Numbered from the stretch's first letter, positions 44,093 through 53,641 are shown. The stretch is 64,000 nt of DNA from Paraburkholderia fungorum (GCF_003610895.1 NZ_MCAS01000012.1:248001-312000), one strand, 5' to 3'. Notes: generated by a model from the sequence alone, not told the origin. Program-made: numbers and translations.

Positions 44093-44116
44093 ATATTGGT
44101 AATTCATTTCCAATAT
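44093..44116. promoter_or_regulatory. Palindromic operator between divergent LysR and oxidoreductase
   Basis: ATATTGG (44093-44099) and CCAATAT (44110-44116) are perfect arms with a 10-bp spacer. The site sits 49 bp before the oxidoreductase start and 14 bp before the LysR start. Its size and position fit a LysR recognition site. Confidence 0.55.
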
Positions 44117-44164
44117 ACCGGATAGAGACCTATCGTATCCCTTTCTGGCAATGGAGCTCAGGTC

Positions 44165-44941
44165 ATGAATGTTCTTCTCGTCTATGCACACCCGGAACCC
44201 CGGTCGTTAAATGGGTCGCTCAAGGACTTTTCGGTAAAACATCTCGAGGATGCCGGGCATGTCGTTCAGGTATCCGATCTGTACGCGATGAACTGGAAAG
44301 CATCGCTCGATGCAAACGACAGCCTGGATACGCAACCGGGCGCACGTTTCGATCCTTCTCTCGATTCGAAGCGTGCTTTCAGGGATGGCCGGCAAAGCCC
44401 CGACATCGCGCTCGAACAGGAGAAGCTGAAATGGGCGGATGCGGTGATTCTGCAGTTCCCGTTGTGGTGGTTCTCGATGCCCGCGATCCTGAAAGGCTGG
44501 GTAGAGCGGGTGTATGCCTATGGTTTTGCGTACGGCGTGGGCGAGCATTCCGATGCGCGCTGGGGCGACCGTTACGGAGAAGGCAGCATGGCGGGCAAGC
44601 GGGCGATGCTGATCGTAACAACAGGGGGATGGGAATCTCACTACAGCCCGCGCGGTATCAACGGGCCGATCGACGACGTGTTGTTCCCGATTCAGCACGG
44701 CGTGCTGTATTACCCCGGTTTCGACGTGTTGCCGCCGTTCGTCATCCATCGGACGAGCCGGATCGACGAAGCGCGGTTCTCCGCGATTCGTGACGGACTC
44801 GGACAGCGTCTCGATGACCTGTGGACGACCGCGCCCATACCGTTTCGGCCGCAGAACGCCGGGGCATACGAGATTCCGGCGCTTACATTACGGCCTGATG
44901 TCGCGCCGGATCGGGCGGGCTTTTCAGCACACATTGAATAG
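44165..44941 (+). CDS. NAD(P)H dehydrogenase (quinone), flavodoxin fold
   Basis: This 258-residue flavoprotein of the NQO1/MdaB/KefF type has VLLVYAHPEPRSLNGSLKDF at the N-terminus (FMN/FAD phosphate site), VILQFPLWWFSMPAILKGWV (isoalloxazine contact) and VTTGGWESHYSPRGINGP. Such enzymes carry out two-electron reduction of quinones to protect from redox cycling. The gene stands alone and is divergent from the LysR gene, a common arrangement for quinone-inducible reductases. Confidence 0.88.
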   Translation: MNVLLVYAHPEPRSLNGSLKDFSVKHLEDAGHVVQVSDLYAMNWKASLDANDSLDTQPGARFDPSLDSKRAFRDGRQSPDIALEQEKLKWADAVILQFPLWWFSMPAILKGWVERVYAYGFAYGVGEHSDARWGDRYGEGSMAGKRAMLIVTTGGWESHYSPRGINGPIDDVLFPIQHGVLYYPGFDVLPPFVIHRTSRIDEARFSAIRDGLGQRLDDLWTTAPIPFRPQNAGAYEIPALTLRPDVAPDRAGFSAHIE

Positions 44942-45161
44942 ACGTGTTGCCGCCCTGTATTCGCTTTCAGGGTGCAGCCGCTGCATGATGGTTCGGTTTG
45001 GGCCGGTCCGGCTCCCTCTGGAGCGGCACCAAGCTGACAACACCGTATGCTTTGTTGAAATTTGGTTGTAAGTCGCCGTTGTTAGAGTCGTCGTCAGAGT
45101 TTTGCCGCCAGATGCCAGACAGTGTTCATCGAACACATAGAAAGGGGGAGAGCGACAAACC

Positions 45162-46004
45162 ATGAAAATGAATCGTGTGTTCTGGCTCATTCTGACGCTG
45201 CTGTTCACGAACCCGGTCTGGGCATTTCAGTCCAGGGTCGTCGCCATTCCCAGTGCGGCCATGCATAAGTCGTTCGAGGCGACGGTGGTGCTGCCTGATC
45301 AATACACGCATGGCAAAGCCGCCGATCGCTTTCCCGTCGTCTACCTGCTGCACGGTTCAGGTGGCGATTACACCGACTGGACCGCGAATTCTCATATCGG
45401 CAAACTCGCCGACCGTTATCACGTGATTCTCGTCATGCCGGACGGCGGTCACGAGAGCTGGTATATCGATAGTCCCGTCGATCCGCGCAGCCGTTACGAA
45501 ACCTACGTAGGTACCGAAGTGGTCGGCTATATCGACCAGCATTTCCGCACGATTGCAACGCGCCAGGCGCGCGCGATTACCGGGTTGAGCATGGGCGGAT
45601 TCGGCGCATTGCATATCGCGCTCGACCGGCCGGACGAATTCGGCGCTGCGGGCAGTATCAGCGGGGCGGTCGATCCACGCGGATGCGAAGATGAGCCAGG
45701 AATCGACGAGGTGTTTGGCGATCCGGCCCGGCACGCCGACTTCTGGAACAACGAGGCTATCGTCGAAAACGCCCGTAGTCTGGCAAGTGCGCATATCGCG
45801 CTGACGATCGATTGCGGTGTGAATGACTCGCTTGTCCAGTCGAACCGGATGCTGCATGCGCGGCTGGTCGAATTGGGCGTGCCGCATGATTATGCGGAGC
45901 GGCCGGGCGGCCATACGTGGAAGTACTGGGCGAACGCGGTGCAGTATCAGGTGCTGTTCTTTGCCAGTTCGTTCAGGCGCAGTGGCGGCGCGGCGCAGAC
46001 CTGA
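45162..46004 (+). CDS. Exported esterase (esterase D / antigen-85-like)
   Basis: This 280-residue protein has a signal peptide (VFWLILTLLFTNPVWAF) and an alpha/beta hydrolase fold of the tributyrin esterase/antigen 85 group. The nucleophile is in ITGLSMGGFGALHIALDR, the upstream segment is VVYLLHGSGGDYTDW, and the histidine is in RPGGHTWKYW. A strong GGGGGAGAG ribosome-binding site precedes ATG. It is likely periplasmic and could hydrolyse short-chain esters. The substrate is unknown. Confidence 0.88.
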   Translation: MKMNRVFWLILTLLFTNPVWAFQSRVVAIPSAAMHKSFEATVVLPDQYTHGKAADRFPVVYLLHGSGGDYTDWTANSHIGKLADRYHVILVMPDGGHESWYIDSPVDPRSRYETYVGTEVVGYIDQHFRTIATRQARAITGLSMGGFGALHIALDRPDEFGAAGSISGAVDPRGCEDEPGIDEVFGDPARHADFWNNEAIVENARSLASAHIALTIDCGVNDSLVQSNRMLHARLVELGVPHDYAERPGGHTWKYWANAVQYQVLFFASSFRRSGGAAQT

Positions 46005-46070
46005 GGCGCGAACGGGTTAAATCGTCAATGGCGAATTGATGGCTATCCTGATTATCTCCGCCTGATGGCG

Positions 46071-47042
46071 TCACGAGGCGGCGGAGTGCTCGCCTAGAAA
46101 TTCGCAGACCGTGCGATGCAATGCCTTCACACCGGGACTCGATTCGAGCGCGCGCCAGCATCCATGCACGAGTCCGGTTCCAATCCATAACCGGCCCTTT
46201 CCGCCGGCCGCATTGATACGGTCGACAAACACCCTCGCGTCGTCCCGCAACGGATCGTGTTCGACACCCACCGCAAGCGTCGGCGGAAGTCCGTCGAAGC
46301 GCGTCGCATCGAGCGGTATCGTCCAGGCAGGATAGGGCGCGTGGTTGTCGTCGTTTTTGTCCCCGCTTTTGCCCCAATATAGATCGCGAAACGCATGCAC
46401 ATCGGCAAGCGTCAGCATCGGCGCATGCGCTTCGGTTTCGCGCGCGGGCATCTGTGGCTCGGTGCCGAGCATCGGATAAACCAGCGCAAGTCCGCGTACG
46501 CCCTCGACACCGGCATCGCGCAAGCGCATGGCGACGCTGGCCGCGAGATTCGCGCCGGCGCTATCCCCGGCCAGTTGCAACGCACTTCCCGCTAGCGAAT
46601 CAAACGGCAGGCCGCCGTTCAACGCCGCTAGCGTGACTTCCAGGCAATCGTCATGGGCAGCTGGCGCGCGGTGTTCAGGCGCAAGGCGGTAATCGAGCGC
46701 AATCACATCGAGTCCGGTATCCGCGGCAATCCGCGCTGTCACGATCTGATGACTCTCCAATGAGCCGAGCACGAAGCCGCCACCGTGAAAGTACAGGACG
46801 GTGCCGCCGGGTGTCCCGCTCGCCGTTCTACGATTCCGATAGCGCCGCAGTCTGATCGGATGCCCGGCGCTTGCGTGAAACACCGCGTCTTCAGCGATCA
46901 CATCGGCAGGCAGAGGCGGCGTGAGCGCCGCCGCGTAGCGATCGTAAATTGCGCGCTGCTCGCCTGGCGGCAATGAAGTCGAATGCCCTGCATAGATGGC
47001 GGCAGTCCGTTCGATGAACGCGGCAATCTCCGGTTCAAGCAT
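46071..47042 (-). CDS. HSL-type alpha/beta hydrolase in the carnitine operon
   Basis: This 323-residue lipolytic enzyme of the hormone-sensitive lipase family has the HGGG oxyanion motif in LYFHGGGFVLGSLES and nucleophile GDSAGANLAASVAM. The aspartate is in AVGVEHDPLRDDARVFVDRI and the histidine in GLVHGCWRALES. Its start overlaps the thioesterase gene by 8 bases. The same position in the Pseudomonas aeruginosa carnitine operon carries a lipolytic enzyme. I infer that it releases carnitine from O-acylcarnitines. Confidence 0.87.
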   Translation of the reverse strand: MLEPEIAAFIERTAAIYAGHSTSLPPGEQRAIYDRYAAALTPPLPADVIAEDAVFHASAGHPIRLRRYRNRRTASGTPGGTVLYFHGGGFVLGSLESHQIVTARIAADTGLDVIALDYRLAPEHRAPAAHDDCLEVTLAALNGGLPFDSLAGSALQLAGDSAGANLAASVAMRLRDAGVEGVRGLALVYPMLGTEPQMPARETEAHAPMLTLADVHAFRDLYWGKSGDKNDDNHAPYPAWTIPLDATRFDGLPPTLAVGVEHDPLRDDARVFVDRINAAGGKGRLWIGTGLVHGCWRALESSPGVKALHRTVCEFLGEHSAAS

Positions 47043-47568
47043 GTTCGCCGCCTTCAGTCTCTTTGGGTGCGCTAGGCGAGGTTTTGACCGGCAATCCGAT
47101 TACACGGCCTGCAAACCTGGCCGTGGGCAGCGCAGCATGCGCTTGCGCCAGTGCCCGAACACGCGCCGCGACGTCGGGGTCGAAGGCAACCGCGCGCGGC
47201 CCACTCGTATCGACGTGCAGCAACATCTGTTCGCCTGCGGCCACTGGTTCGACACCGTCATCAGCGAACATCTCGAGGTAAAGATGCAGCCGCTTGGCGT
47301 CATGCCCAAGCACGCGCATATCGACGCGAACCTGCGTGCCTTCCTTGATTTCGTGCAGGTAGTTGATATGCGCTTCGAGCGTGTAGATCGAGCGGGCGCG
47401 TTCTTTGCGCACCGGATCGGGCAGGCCGATCACGTCGATCAACGCATCAGTCGCGAAGCTGAAAATCAGCATGTAGAACGCGTCGCGCAAGTGGCCGTTG
47501 TAATCGACCCATTCCGCGCGCACGGTATCGCGATAGCAGGGCAGCGCAGCGTGATCCGGCATGAGCAA
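47035..47568 (-). CDS. cdhB: Betainyl-CoA thioesterase
   Basis: This 177-residue hot-dog-fold thioesterase carries the 4-hydroxybenzoyl-CoA-like segment VRAEWVDYNGHLRDAFYMLI with the D-x-N-G-H catalytic region. In the carnitine pathway the homologous enzyme hydrolyses betainyl-CoA to glycine betaine and CoA. The name rests on its place between cdhA and the lipolytic enzyme; the fold alone would only justify thioesterase. Confidence 0.87.
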   Translation of the reverse strand: MLMPDHAALPCYRDTVRAEWVDYNGHLRDAFYMLIFSFATDALIDVIGLPDPVRKERARSIYTLEAHINYLHEIKEGTQVRVDMRVLGHDAKRLHLYLEMFADDGVEPVAAGEQMLLHVDTSGPRAVAFDPDVAARVRALAQAHAALPTARFAGRVIGLPVKTSPSAPKETEGGEHA

Positions 47569-47656
47569 TCGTTTCCTTCATCAGTATGAGTTGCATCGCC
47601 CGTGCGAGGAACGCAGCGGGCCTGCACAGCAGTATGCTCGCCTCTACACAGCCGTA

Positions 47657-48622
47657 TCACTCCGCAGGAAGCAATCCGTGCCGCGCCTTGGCTTCTCCAA
47701 TCGCCGCCAGCACACTCGTAATACAATCGTCCCGATAGCGTTCGAGTTGCTTGATCGAGCGCGGCCCAACCTGTTCGGACGTTCCGTCCACTACCCGGTC
47801 GATCAGCTCGTCGGTGAGCTGCGGCGCTACCAGTTTAGTCCACGGCAGCTCCAATGCCGGTCCAAATTGCTGCATGAAGTGGCGCATGCCGGCGTCACCG
47901 CCTGCCAGCGTGTACGTCAGGAACGTACCCATGAAGGACCAGCGGATGCCCGCGCCGAAACGGATCGCGTCGTCGATTTCGCCGGTGGTCGCCACACCCT
48001 CATTGACCAGGTGCAGCGCCTCGCGCCACAACGCTTCGAGCAGGCGATCGGCGATAAAGCCGGGTACTTCCTTGCGCACGAGAAGCGGGCGCATCGATAG
48101 CGAGCGGTAAATCTGCATCGCAGCGTCGATGGTCGCCGGTGCGGTCAGTTCGCCACCCAGTACTTCGACGAGCGGCAGGAGATACACCGGATTGAACGGA
48201 TGCCCGACGATGCAACGCTGCGGATTCACCGCCCGTGCATAGAAGTCGCTCGGCAGCAGGCCGGAAGTGGACGAAGCGATGATCGCATCGGGTTTTGCCG
48301 CGCGACTGATCTGCTCATGCAAGGCGAGCTTCAATTCCTCGCGTTCGGGTGCGCTCTCCTGAATGAAGTCGGCCTGTTCGACGCAGGCTTCGATCGTATC
48401 GACGAAACGCAGCCGGTTGGGTGAAGCGCCCGCGGCGAGACCGACGCGTTCCAGTGCGGGCCAGGCATTCGCGATGTTTTCGCGCAACTGCTTCTCCGCG
48501 CCCGGAGCGGGATCCCATGCGACGACGTCGAGCCCATGCGCGAGCGCGCGCGCCACCCAGCCGCTGCCGATCACGCCCGCGCCGATTGCCGCAAATGTTT
48601 TGATATCGACGATCACTGCCAT
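47657..48622 (-). CDS. cdhA: L-carnitine dehydrogenase
   Basis: This 321-residue NAD-dependent enzyme has the 3-hydroxyacyl-CoA dehydrogenase fold. Its Rossmann motif is [20 protein letters not shown] and its active-site segments are [31 protein letters not shown] and [20 protein letters not shown]. It oxidises L-carnitine to 3-dehydrocarnitine. It lies between the BKACE gene cdhC and the thioesterase cdhB, in the same order as in Pseudomonas. Confidence 0.92.
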   Translation of the reverse strand: MAVIVDIKTFAAIGAGVIGSGWVARALAHGLDVVAWDPAPGAEKQLRENIANAWPALERVGLAAGASPNRLRFVDTIEACVEQADFIQESAPEREELKLALHEQISRAAKPDAIIASSTSGLLPSDFYARAVNPQRCIVGHPFNPVYLLPLVEVLGGELTAPATIDAAMQIYRSLSMRPLLVRKEVPGFIADRLLEALWREALHLVNEGVATTGEIDDAIRFGAGIRWSFMGTFLTYTLAGGDAGMRHFMQQFGPALELPWTKLVAPQLTDELIDRVVDGTSEQVGPRSIKQLERYRDDCITSVLAAIGEAKARHGLLPAE

Positions 48623-48698
48623 TGCTGATGTTTCCTTTGCCTATGAGTTTTCAGGTGACGCAACGCACTATCTCCAGCGCGCTGGATACGTGGCATCG

Positions 48699-49628
48699 TC
48701 ACGCGTACTGTCCAGCTGCACGCCGCTCCAGTTGCCGCTCGCCACGCGCGGGCAGGCCGAGTTTGCGACGGCCTTCCGCGGGTGTCAGCGCACGGCCGCC
48801 GAGCCGCTCGATGATCTCGATCGCGCGCTGCACCAGCGTGCCGTTCGTTGCAGGCACACCCTTGTCGAGCCAGATGTTGTCTTCGAGGCCGACACGCACG
48901 TGGCCACCGAGGAGCATCGCCTGCGCGACCATTGGCATCTGCATGCGGCCGATGCCGAAACCGGCCCATTGCGCGCCAGGCGGCAGGTTGTCGGCCATCG
49001 CTTTCATCGTCGTGGTGTCGGCGGGCGCACCCCATGGAATGCCCAGGCAGATCTGAAACAGCGGCGGCGCGTCGAGCAAACCTTCCTGGAGCAATTGCTT
49101 GGCGAACCACAGATGCCCGGTGTCGAAGATTTCCAGTTCCGGCTTCACGCCGAGTTCCTGGATGCGCTGCGCGCCGGCCCGCAATTGCGCGGGCGTCGAC
49201 ACATAGATGTAGTTGCCGTCGCCGAAATTGAGCGTGCCGCAATCGAGCGTGCAGATTTCCGGCAGGAGCTCCTCGACATGCGCGAGGCGTGTCAAACCGC
49301 CGACGAGGTCCGTTCCCGCGCCGAAACGCATCGGATCTTCGCCGGGACCGATCTCGAGATCGCCACCCATGCCCGCTGTCAGGTTGATGATCACGTCGGT
49401 GCCTGACGAGCGGATCCGGTCGACGACCTCGCGATACAGCTGCGGATCGCGGCTGCCGCGTCCGGTCTTCGGATCGCGCACATGGCAATGCGCAACGGTC
49501 GCACCGGCCTTCGCGGCTTCGATAGCGGCGTCGGCGATCTGCTTTGGCGTGACGGGAATGGCCGGATGCCTGCCGACCGTATCGCCCGCGCCGGTGACCG
49601 CGCAGGTCACGATGACTTCATGATTCAT
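48699..49628 (-). CDS. cdhC: Dehydrocarnitine cleavage enzyme (BKACE)
   Basis: This 309-residue beta-keto acid cleavage enzyme (DUF849) has the Zn-binding residues in [15 protein letters not shown] and the segments [20 protein letters not shown] and [18 protein letters not shown]. The family condenses a beta-keto acid with acetyl-CoA. For dehydrocarnitine the products are acetoacetate and betainyl-CoA, the latter used by cdhB. It lies between caiX and cdhA. Confidence 0.93.
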   Translation of the reverse strand: MNHEVIVTCAVTGAGDTVGRHPAIPVTPKQIADAAIEAAKAGATVAHCHVRDPKTGRGSRDPQLYREVVDRIRSSGTDVIINLTAGMGGDLEIGPGEDPMRFGAGTDLVGGLTRLAHVEELLPEICTLDCGTLNFGDGNYIYVSTPAQLRAGAQRIQELGVKPELEIFDTGHLWFAKQLLQEGLLDAPPLFQICLGIPWGAPADTTTMKAMADNLPPGAQWAGFGIGRMQMPMVAQAMLLGGHVRVGLEDNIWLDKGVPATNGTLVQRAIEIIERLGGRALTPAEGRRKLGLPARGERQLERRAAGQYA

Positions 49629-49743
49629 ACGTGCTGGTTCCTGTAAATTGAAATGCGCAACCTGGTGGATGGAGGCTGGATTGCGGCCATGGCCGGCCGC
49701 ACCTGGGCGGTGCTACTCAGGCGGCCCCACCTAGGCGGTCCCA

Positions 49744-50697
49744 TCAAAGTCCGAGATAGGCCTTTACCGCGGGCAGACCGTCTTTACCGTCATAGGTCTT
49801 CACTCCGGCGAGCCACGCATCCAGTACTTGCGGGTTCTTCTTCAGATACGCCTTGGCGGCATCGGCAGGTTTTTCCTTGTTCATCACCGATTGCATCACC
49901 ACGTTCTCCAGTTGCGTCGAAAAGCGCAGATTGCTCACCAGCTTGCCCGCGTTCGGGCAGCGCGTCAGATAGTCGGGGGACGTCAGCGTATAAACGCGCG
50001 CTTCGCCGTCGTTGGGGCCGAATACGCCGTCGCTGCCGGTGAGGTATTTCATGTCGATCTGGATATTCATGGGATGCGGTTCCCAGCCGAGAAACACCAC
50101 CCATTTCTTCTCGCGAATCGCGCGATCCACCGATACCAGCATGCCCGCTTCACTCGATTCGATCAGCTTGAAGCCGCCGAGGCCGAATTGATTGCTGGCG
50201 ATCATTTTCTGAATCGCGGCGTTCGCGCTGCTGCCGGGTTCGATGCCATAGATCTTGCCGTCGAGCTGGTCGCGATGTTTCGCGATGTCGGCGAAAGTCT
50301 TGAGGCCTGCTTCGTACTCATAGCTCGGCACGGCGAAGGTCGCCTTGGCGCCGGTCAGGTTAGGTGGCTGCAACACCTGGATCGATTTCGAATCGACGAA
50401 CGGTGCAATCGCTTTTTCCTGCACGGGCCACCAGTAGCCGAGCGACACGTCGAGCTGTTTGCTCTTCAGACCGGCGAACGAAATCGGCACTGATGCGACG
50501 GTCGTCACGGGCTGATAGCCGAGTCCCTCGAATACGGCCGATGCAAGCGCCGTGGTCGACGTGATGTCGGTCCAGCCAATGTCGGCAAAATGCACCGCGC
50601 GGCAGGTGGCGGGATCCTGTGCGAGAACCGGCGACGCAGCGGCGACAGCCGCCAGACAGACAAGATGGGCAAGCAGGGCTTTGACGCGTAACTTCAT
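49744..50697 (-). CDS. caiX: Carnitine-binding ABC transporter substrate protein
   Basis: This 317-residue periplasmic solute-binding protein of the OpuAC type has signal peptide ending AAASPVLA, then FADIGWTDITSTTALAS, VSLGYWWPVQEK with the aromatic box that holds quaternary amines, and WVVFLGWEPHPMNIQIDM. It is the first gene of the carnitine operon and has no permease or ATPase genes beside it. As for CaiX in Pseudomonas, it probably docks to a general quaternary-amine ABC core encoded elsewhere. Confidence 0.9.
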   Translation of the reverse strand: MKLRVKALLAHLVCLAAVAAASPVLAQDPATCRAVHFADIGWTDITSTTALASAVFEGLGYQPVTTVASVPISFAGLKSKQLDVSLGYWWPVQEKAIAPFVDSKSIQVLQPPNLTGAKATFAVPSYEYEAGLKTFADIAKHRDQLDGKIYGIEPGSSANAAIQKMIASNQFGLGGFKLIESSEAGMLVSVDRAIREKKWVVFLGWEPHPMNIQIDMKYLTGSDGVFGPNDGEARVYTLTSPDYLTRCPNAGKLVSNLRFSTQLENVVMQSVMNKEKPADAAKAYLKKNPQVLDAWLAGVKTYDGKDGLPAVKAYLGL

Positions 50698-51109
50698 GAC
50701 GTTCCCTCTTCTGACACGTTAAACAGCGTGTTTCGAAACAGCCGCGACGAGATAAACAGGGCGGCCCCCGGTCCTGCGCGGTATTGCGCGATGTGCATCG
50801 AGTCATGCGCGAGCCATGCACTAAGGCTGGCTTGAGTAGCGCCTGAGCCGCAGGAATGACGTAACGTTAATGCCCCATATTCCGGCCAAAGCGACCGTCA
50901 GCGACCCGTTCTTGCTCCCATGCGACAACGAGGGAAAACCAGCATCGTTCGTCATGCGGCGCAGCATCGACGGGTTCGATGAATTTTGGTGTGTCTTGCC
51001 GCATCGCGCACCGCTTGCTACGCTCGCCCGGAATCCCGCGTTGGTTTGCGGCTTTGTGTCTCCAAGTGTCCCTACGTTTCCCGAGTGTCCCTGATCGAGT
51101 CCGCGCACG
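50698..51109. other. Divergent control region of caiX operon and cdhR
   Basis: This 412-bp gap separates the leftward carnitine operon from the rightward cdhR gene and should contain both promoters. Reading frames present are low-quality shadows. I could not pick out a convincing CdhR binding motif by eye. Confidence 0.5.
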
Positions 51110-52120
51110 ATGCCCGAAGATATGTCGTTCCTGCTGCTGCCGGGCTTCTCGGCGATTGGCTTCATGTCAGCGGTCGAGCCGCTGCGCGTGGCCAACCGCT
51201 TTCGAGGCGATCTCTACCGCTGGCGCATTCTGAGTCTCGACGGCGCGCCGGTCGCGGCCAGCAACGGCATTTCGATCAACGCGGAAGCGGCAATCGCCGA
51301 TGTCCATGAAACGCAGACGGTATTCGTCGTCGCGGGCTTCGAGCCGCTCGCCTGCTATACGCGCGAGCTCGGCGATTGCCTGAGGCGGTTTGAGCGGAGT
51401 GGCGCGACGCTCGGCGGCATCGATACGGGCAGCTTCGTCCTCGCGGAAGCGGGGCTCCTGGGTGGCTCGGACAGCGTGACCGTGCACTGGGAAGCGTTGT
51501 CGGCGTTTCGCGAGCGCTATGCCTCGCTGAGCGCAAGCCAGGAGCTGTTCGAAATCGGCGCGCGGCGCATCACCTGCGCGGGCGGCACGGCGTCGATCGA
51601 CATGATGCTCGACCTGATTGGCCGCAAGCACGGCGCAGCGTTGGCTTCCGCGGTATCGGAGCAGTTTGTCGTGAGCCGGATCCGGCAGCGTTCGGACCAT
51701 CAGCGCATGGAAATCGCGGCGCGTTACGGGGTGCATAACCGCAAGCTGATTCAGGTGATCGGGGCCATGGAACAGCATATGGAAGAGCCGCTGACGCCCG
51801 ACCAACTCGCCGAGGAAATCAGCGTGACGCGGCGGCAACTGGAACGGCTCTTCTGCGCCTCGCTGAAGGACACGCCGACGCATTTCTATCTGCAACTGCG
51901 CCTGACCCGCGCGCGCGAGTTGCTGCAACAGACCGACATGTCGATCACGTCGATTTGCGTCGCGTGCGGATTCGAGTCGCCTTCGCATTTTTCGCGGACG
52001 TATCGCGTGCGCTTCGGCGTGAGTCCCAGGGGCGACCGGCAGGTGATGGGCGGCAGAAATGGCGGCGCTGAAGTGTCATCGAGCGGGGCAGCGCCGGCCT
52101 TATCGCCGGGCTTTCAATGA
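51110..52120 (+). CDS. cdhR: GlxA-family AraC regulator (CdhR type)
   Basis: This 336-residue regulator has an N-terminal DJ-1/PfpI-like domain (MSFLLLPGFSAIGFMSAVEP ... GGTASIDMMLDLIGRKHGAA) lacking a clear catalytic cysteine, and a C-terminal AraC helix-turn-helix pair (PLTPDQLAEEISVTRRQLER ... ITSICVACGFESPSHFSRTY). This architecture is that of GbdR/CdhR-type activators of carnitine and glycine betaine catabolism. It is divergent from the caiX operon, as in Pseudomonas, and is expected to activate it in response to carnitine. Confidence 0.9.
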   Translation: MPEDMSFLLLPGFSAIGFMSAVEPLRVANRFRGDLYRWRILSLDGAPVAASNGISINAEAAIADVHETQTVFVVAGFEPLACYTRELGDCLRRFERSGATLGGIDTGSFVLAEAGLLGGSDSVTVHWEALSAFRERYASLSASQELFEIGARRITCAGGTASIDMMLDLIGRKHGAALASAVSEQFVVSRIRQRSDHQRMEIAARYGVHNRKLIQVIGAMEQHMEEPLTPDQLAEEISVTRRQLERLFCASLKDTPTHFYLQLRLTRARELLQQTDMSITSICVACGFESPSHFSRTYRVRFGVSPRGDRQVMGGRNGGAEVSSSGAAPALSPGFQ

Positions 52121-52167
52121 GCTTTCTTGGCAATTGTGCCGATTCTAGCAACAGTGAATTCGTTTAT

Positions 52168-52182
52168 TAGGGGTTTACCCTA
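52168..52182. promoter_or_regulatory. Palindrome TAGGG-GTTTA-CCCTA upstream of DUF4148 gene
   Basis: A perfect 5-bp inverted repeat with a 5-bp centre lies 87 bp before the DUF4148 start codon. The size matches an operator of a dimeric regulator. No identity is known to me. Confidence 0.35.
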
Positions 52183-52268
52183 TATCGACTGACTCCTAGA
52201 CTGTGTCCACTGGCTGCAAACAAACGAGTTTGCAGCACGGCAAAAAACAATCTCTGGAGGTAGTCGTC

Positions 52269-52583
52269 ATGAAATCCCTGATCGAAGCTGTTGCTATCGC
52301 TGCTCTCATCACCGCACCGCTCGCGGCTTTCGCCCAATCGAACCAGCCGGTGACCCGCGCTCAGGTGCGCGCTGAGCTGGTCCAGCTGGAAAAGGCCGGC
52401 TATAACCCGGCAACGGCGAACGTCGACGACTATCCGGCAAACATTCAGGCCGCCGAAGCACGCGTCGCGGCACAAAACGGCAGCGGTTACGGTTCGGCCA
52501 CGAATGGGTCGTCGCAAGCAGGCAGCCGCACCGACGTGACGCCGAGTTCGTATTCGGCTCCGGTTGCAAACTTCGGACATTAA
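52269..52583 (+). CDS. DUF4148 exported protein
   Basis: This 104-residue protein has the DUF4148 layout common in Burkholderiaceae: signal peptide MKSLIEAVAIAALITAPLAA(FA), then the conserved VTRAQVRAELVQLEKAGYNP, and a Gly/Ser-rich tail. ATG 52269 follows GGAGGTAGTC. The function is unknown; such small exported proteins are often strongly regulated by stress. A perfect 18-bp hairpin follows the gene. Confidence 0.88.
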   Translation: MKSLIEAVAIAALITAPLAAFAQSNQPVTRAQVRAELVQLEKAGYNPATANVDDYPANIQAAEARVAAQNGSGYGSATNGSSQAGSRTDVTPSSYSAPVANFGH

Positions 52584-52636
52584 TGAGCGGTGGCGCGGGC
52601 GGTAGTCTCGCACCCGCCCGATTGATATCGTTGTAA

Positions 52637-52678
52637 CAGCGGCCCCGCTTTCACTTCACTGTGAAAGCGGGGCCGCTG
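52637..52678. terminator. Perfect 18-bp inverted repeat, probable bidirectional terminator
   Basis: CAGCGGCCCCGCTTTCAC and GTGAAAGCGGGGCCGCTG are perfect arms with the 6-base loop TTCACT. It lies between the DUF4148 gene and the end of the convergent LysR gene. There is no T-run, yet the stem is very stable. Confidence 0.7.
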
Positions 52679-52732
52679 TGCGATTGAGCGCTGAACGAGG
52701 TAACCGGGCCGCTCCAGATTTTGCGCAGGCGC

Positions 52733-53641
52733 TTAGCCTGGTGCGGCGGTCAACTGTCTGAGTTGCTCCAGCAACTTCACCGCCGGACTCGGCAAAATCC
52801 CCTGACGACGCCGAAACGCCGTCAACGTGCGGCGTGCGACCAGACCCGGGATCGGCAGCGTATCGAACACGCCGGCCGCACTTTCGGTGTCGTACATCGG
52901 CATGGCCATCCAGCTCAGAAACCCCGCACGCGTCACAAGGCTTTTCAGCACCGTGATCGAGCGCGTCTCGACCGCGATCTGCGGCATGCCGAACCCATGC
53001 TCGGCAAACACGTTCTGCATATGCTCGAACGGACCCGTTCCACGCGGCGGCACACACCACTGCTGATCGAGCGTGTCGGCAAGCGATAAATCCGCTTTGT
53101 TTCGCAGCGGATGGTCGAGCGCGGCGACCACATAGCTCGTGTCTTCCCACCTGCAGTCGGCAATCGCGGTGATCTCATCCGTGTCCGGCACCGCCATGCT
53201 GAGCGCGAGATCGATCTCGTGTTTCATCAGACTGTCCGCAAGCCGGTCCCACACGCCTTCCATGATCTCCACACGCAGATTCGGCCAGCGCGCGAGCACC
53301 CCGCTTACCGCGAGCGGCAGCACGAGCGTCGCGATGCTCGCCACCGCGCCGACGCGAATCGTCCCTTTTGCGAGGCCGCGCATCGCGTCGATTTCCTCAC
53401 GCGCGTGATCGGCCTCCCGTTGCAGCAGGGTGGCGTGCGGCAGCAGCGCGCTGCCGATCGCAGTAAGCTGCATGCCCTTCGAGTGCCGCTCGAACAGCGG
53501 CGCGCCGACCTGATCCTCGAGCCGCTTGATGGTGCGGCTCAGGGCGGGCTGGGTGACATGCAGCACTTCCGCGGCACGGCCCAGACTGCCGCTCGCGACA
53601 ATAGTGGCGAACGCATGCAGTTGTTGCAGATTGAAAGTCAT
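52733..53641 (-). CDS. LysR-family regulator divergent from mdlC
   Basis: This 302-residue LysR regulator opens MTFNLQQLHAFATIVASGSL, continues GRAAEVLHVTQPALSRTIKR, and has the effector domain KGTIRVGAVASIATLVLPLA. ATG 53641 is preferred over an in-frame TTG six bases upstream. It is transcribed away from the benzoylformate decarboxylase gene, with the hairpin array and an AAAAGGCA palindrome in between. It probably activates the mdlC operon with benzoylformate or a related aromatic acid. Confidence 0.88.
   Translation of the reverse strand: MTFNLQQLHAFATIVASGSLGRAAEVLHVTQPALSRTIKRLEDQVGAPLFERHSKGMQLTAIGSALLPHATLLQREADHAREEIDAMRGLAKGTIRVGAVASIATLVLPLAVSGVLARWPNLRVEIMEGVWDRLADSLMKHEIDLALSMAVPDTDEITAIADCRWEDTSYVVAALDHPLRNKADLSLADTLDQQWCVPPRGTGPFEHMQNVFAEHGFGMPQIAVETRSITVLKSLVTRAGFLSWMAMPMYDTESAAGVFDTLPIPGLVARRTLTAFRRRQGILPSPAVKLLEQLRQLTAAPG

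Noticed and set aside
49630..49743. Short GC-rich direct repeats (ACCTGGGCGGT / ACCTAGGCGGT) between caiX and cdhC
   Set aside because: Only two imperfect 11-bp copies are present with no pairing or spacing pattern, so they are likely chance similarity in an operon spacer.
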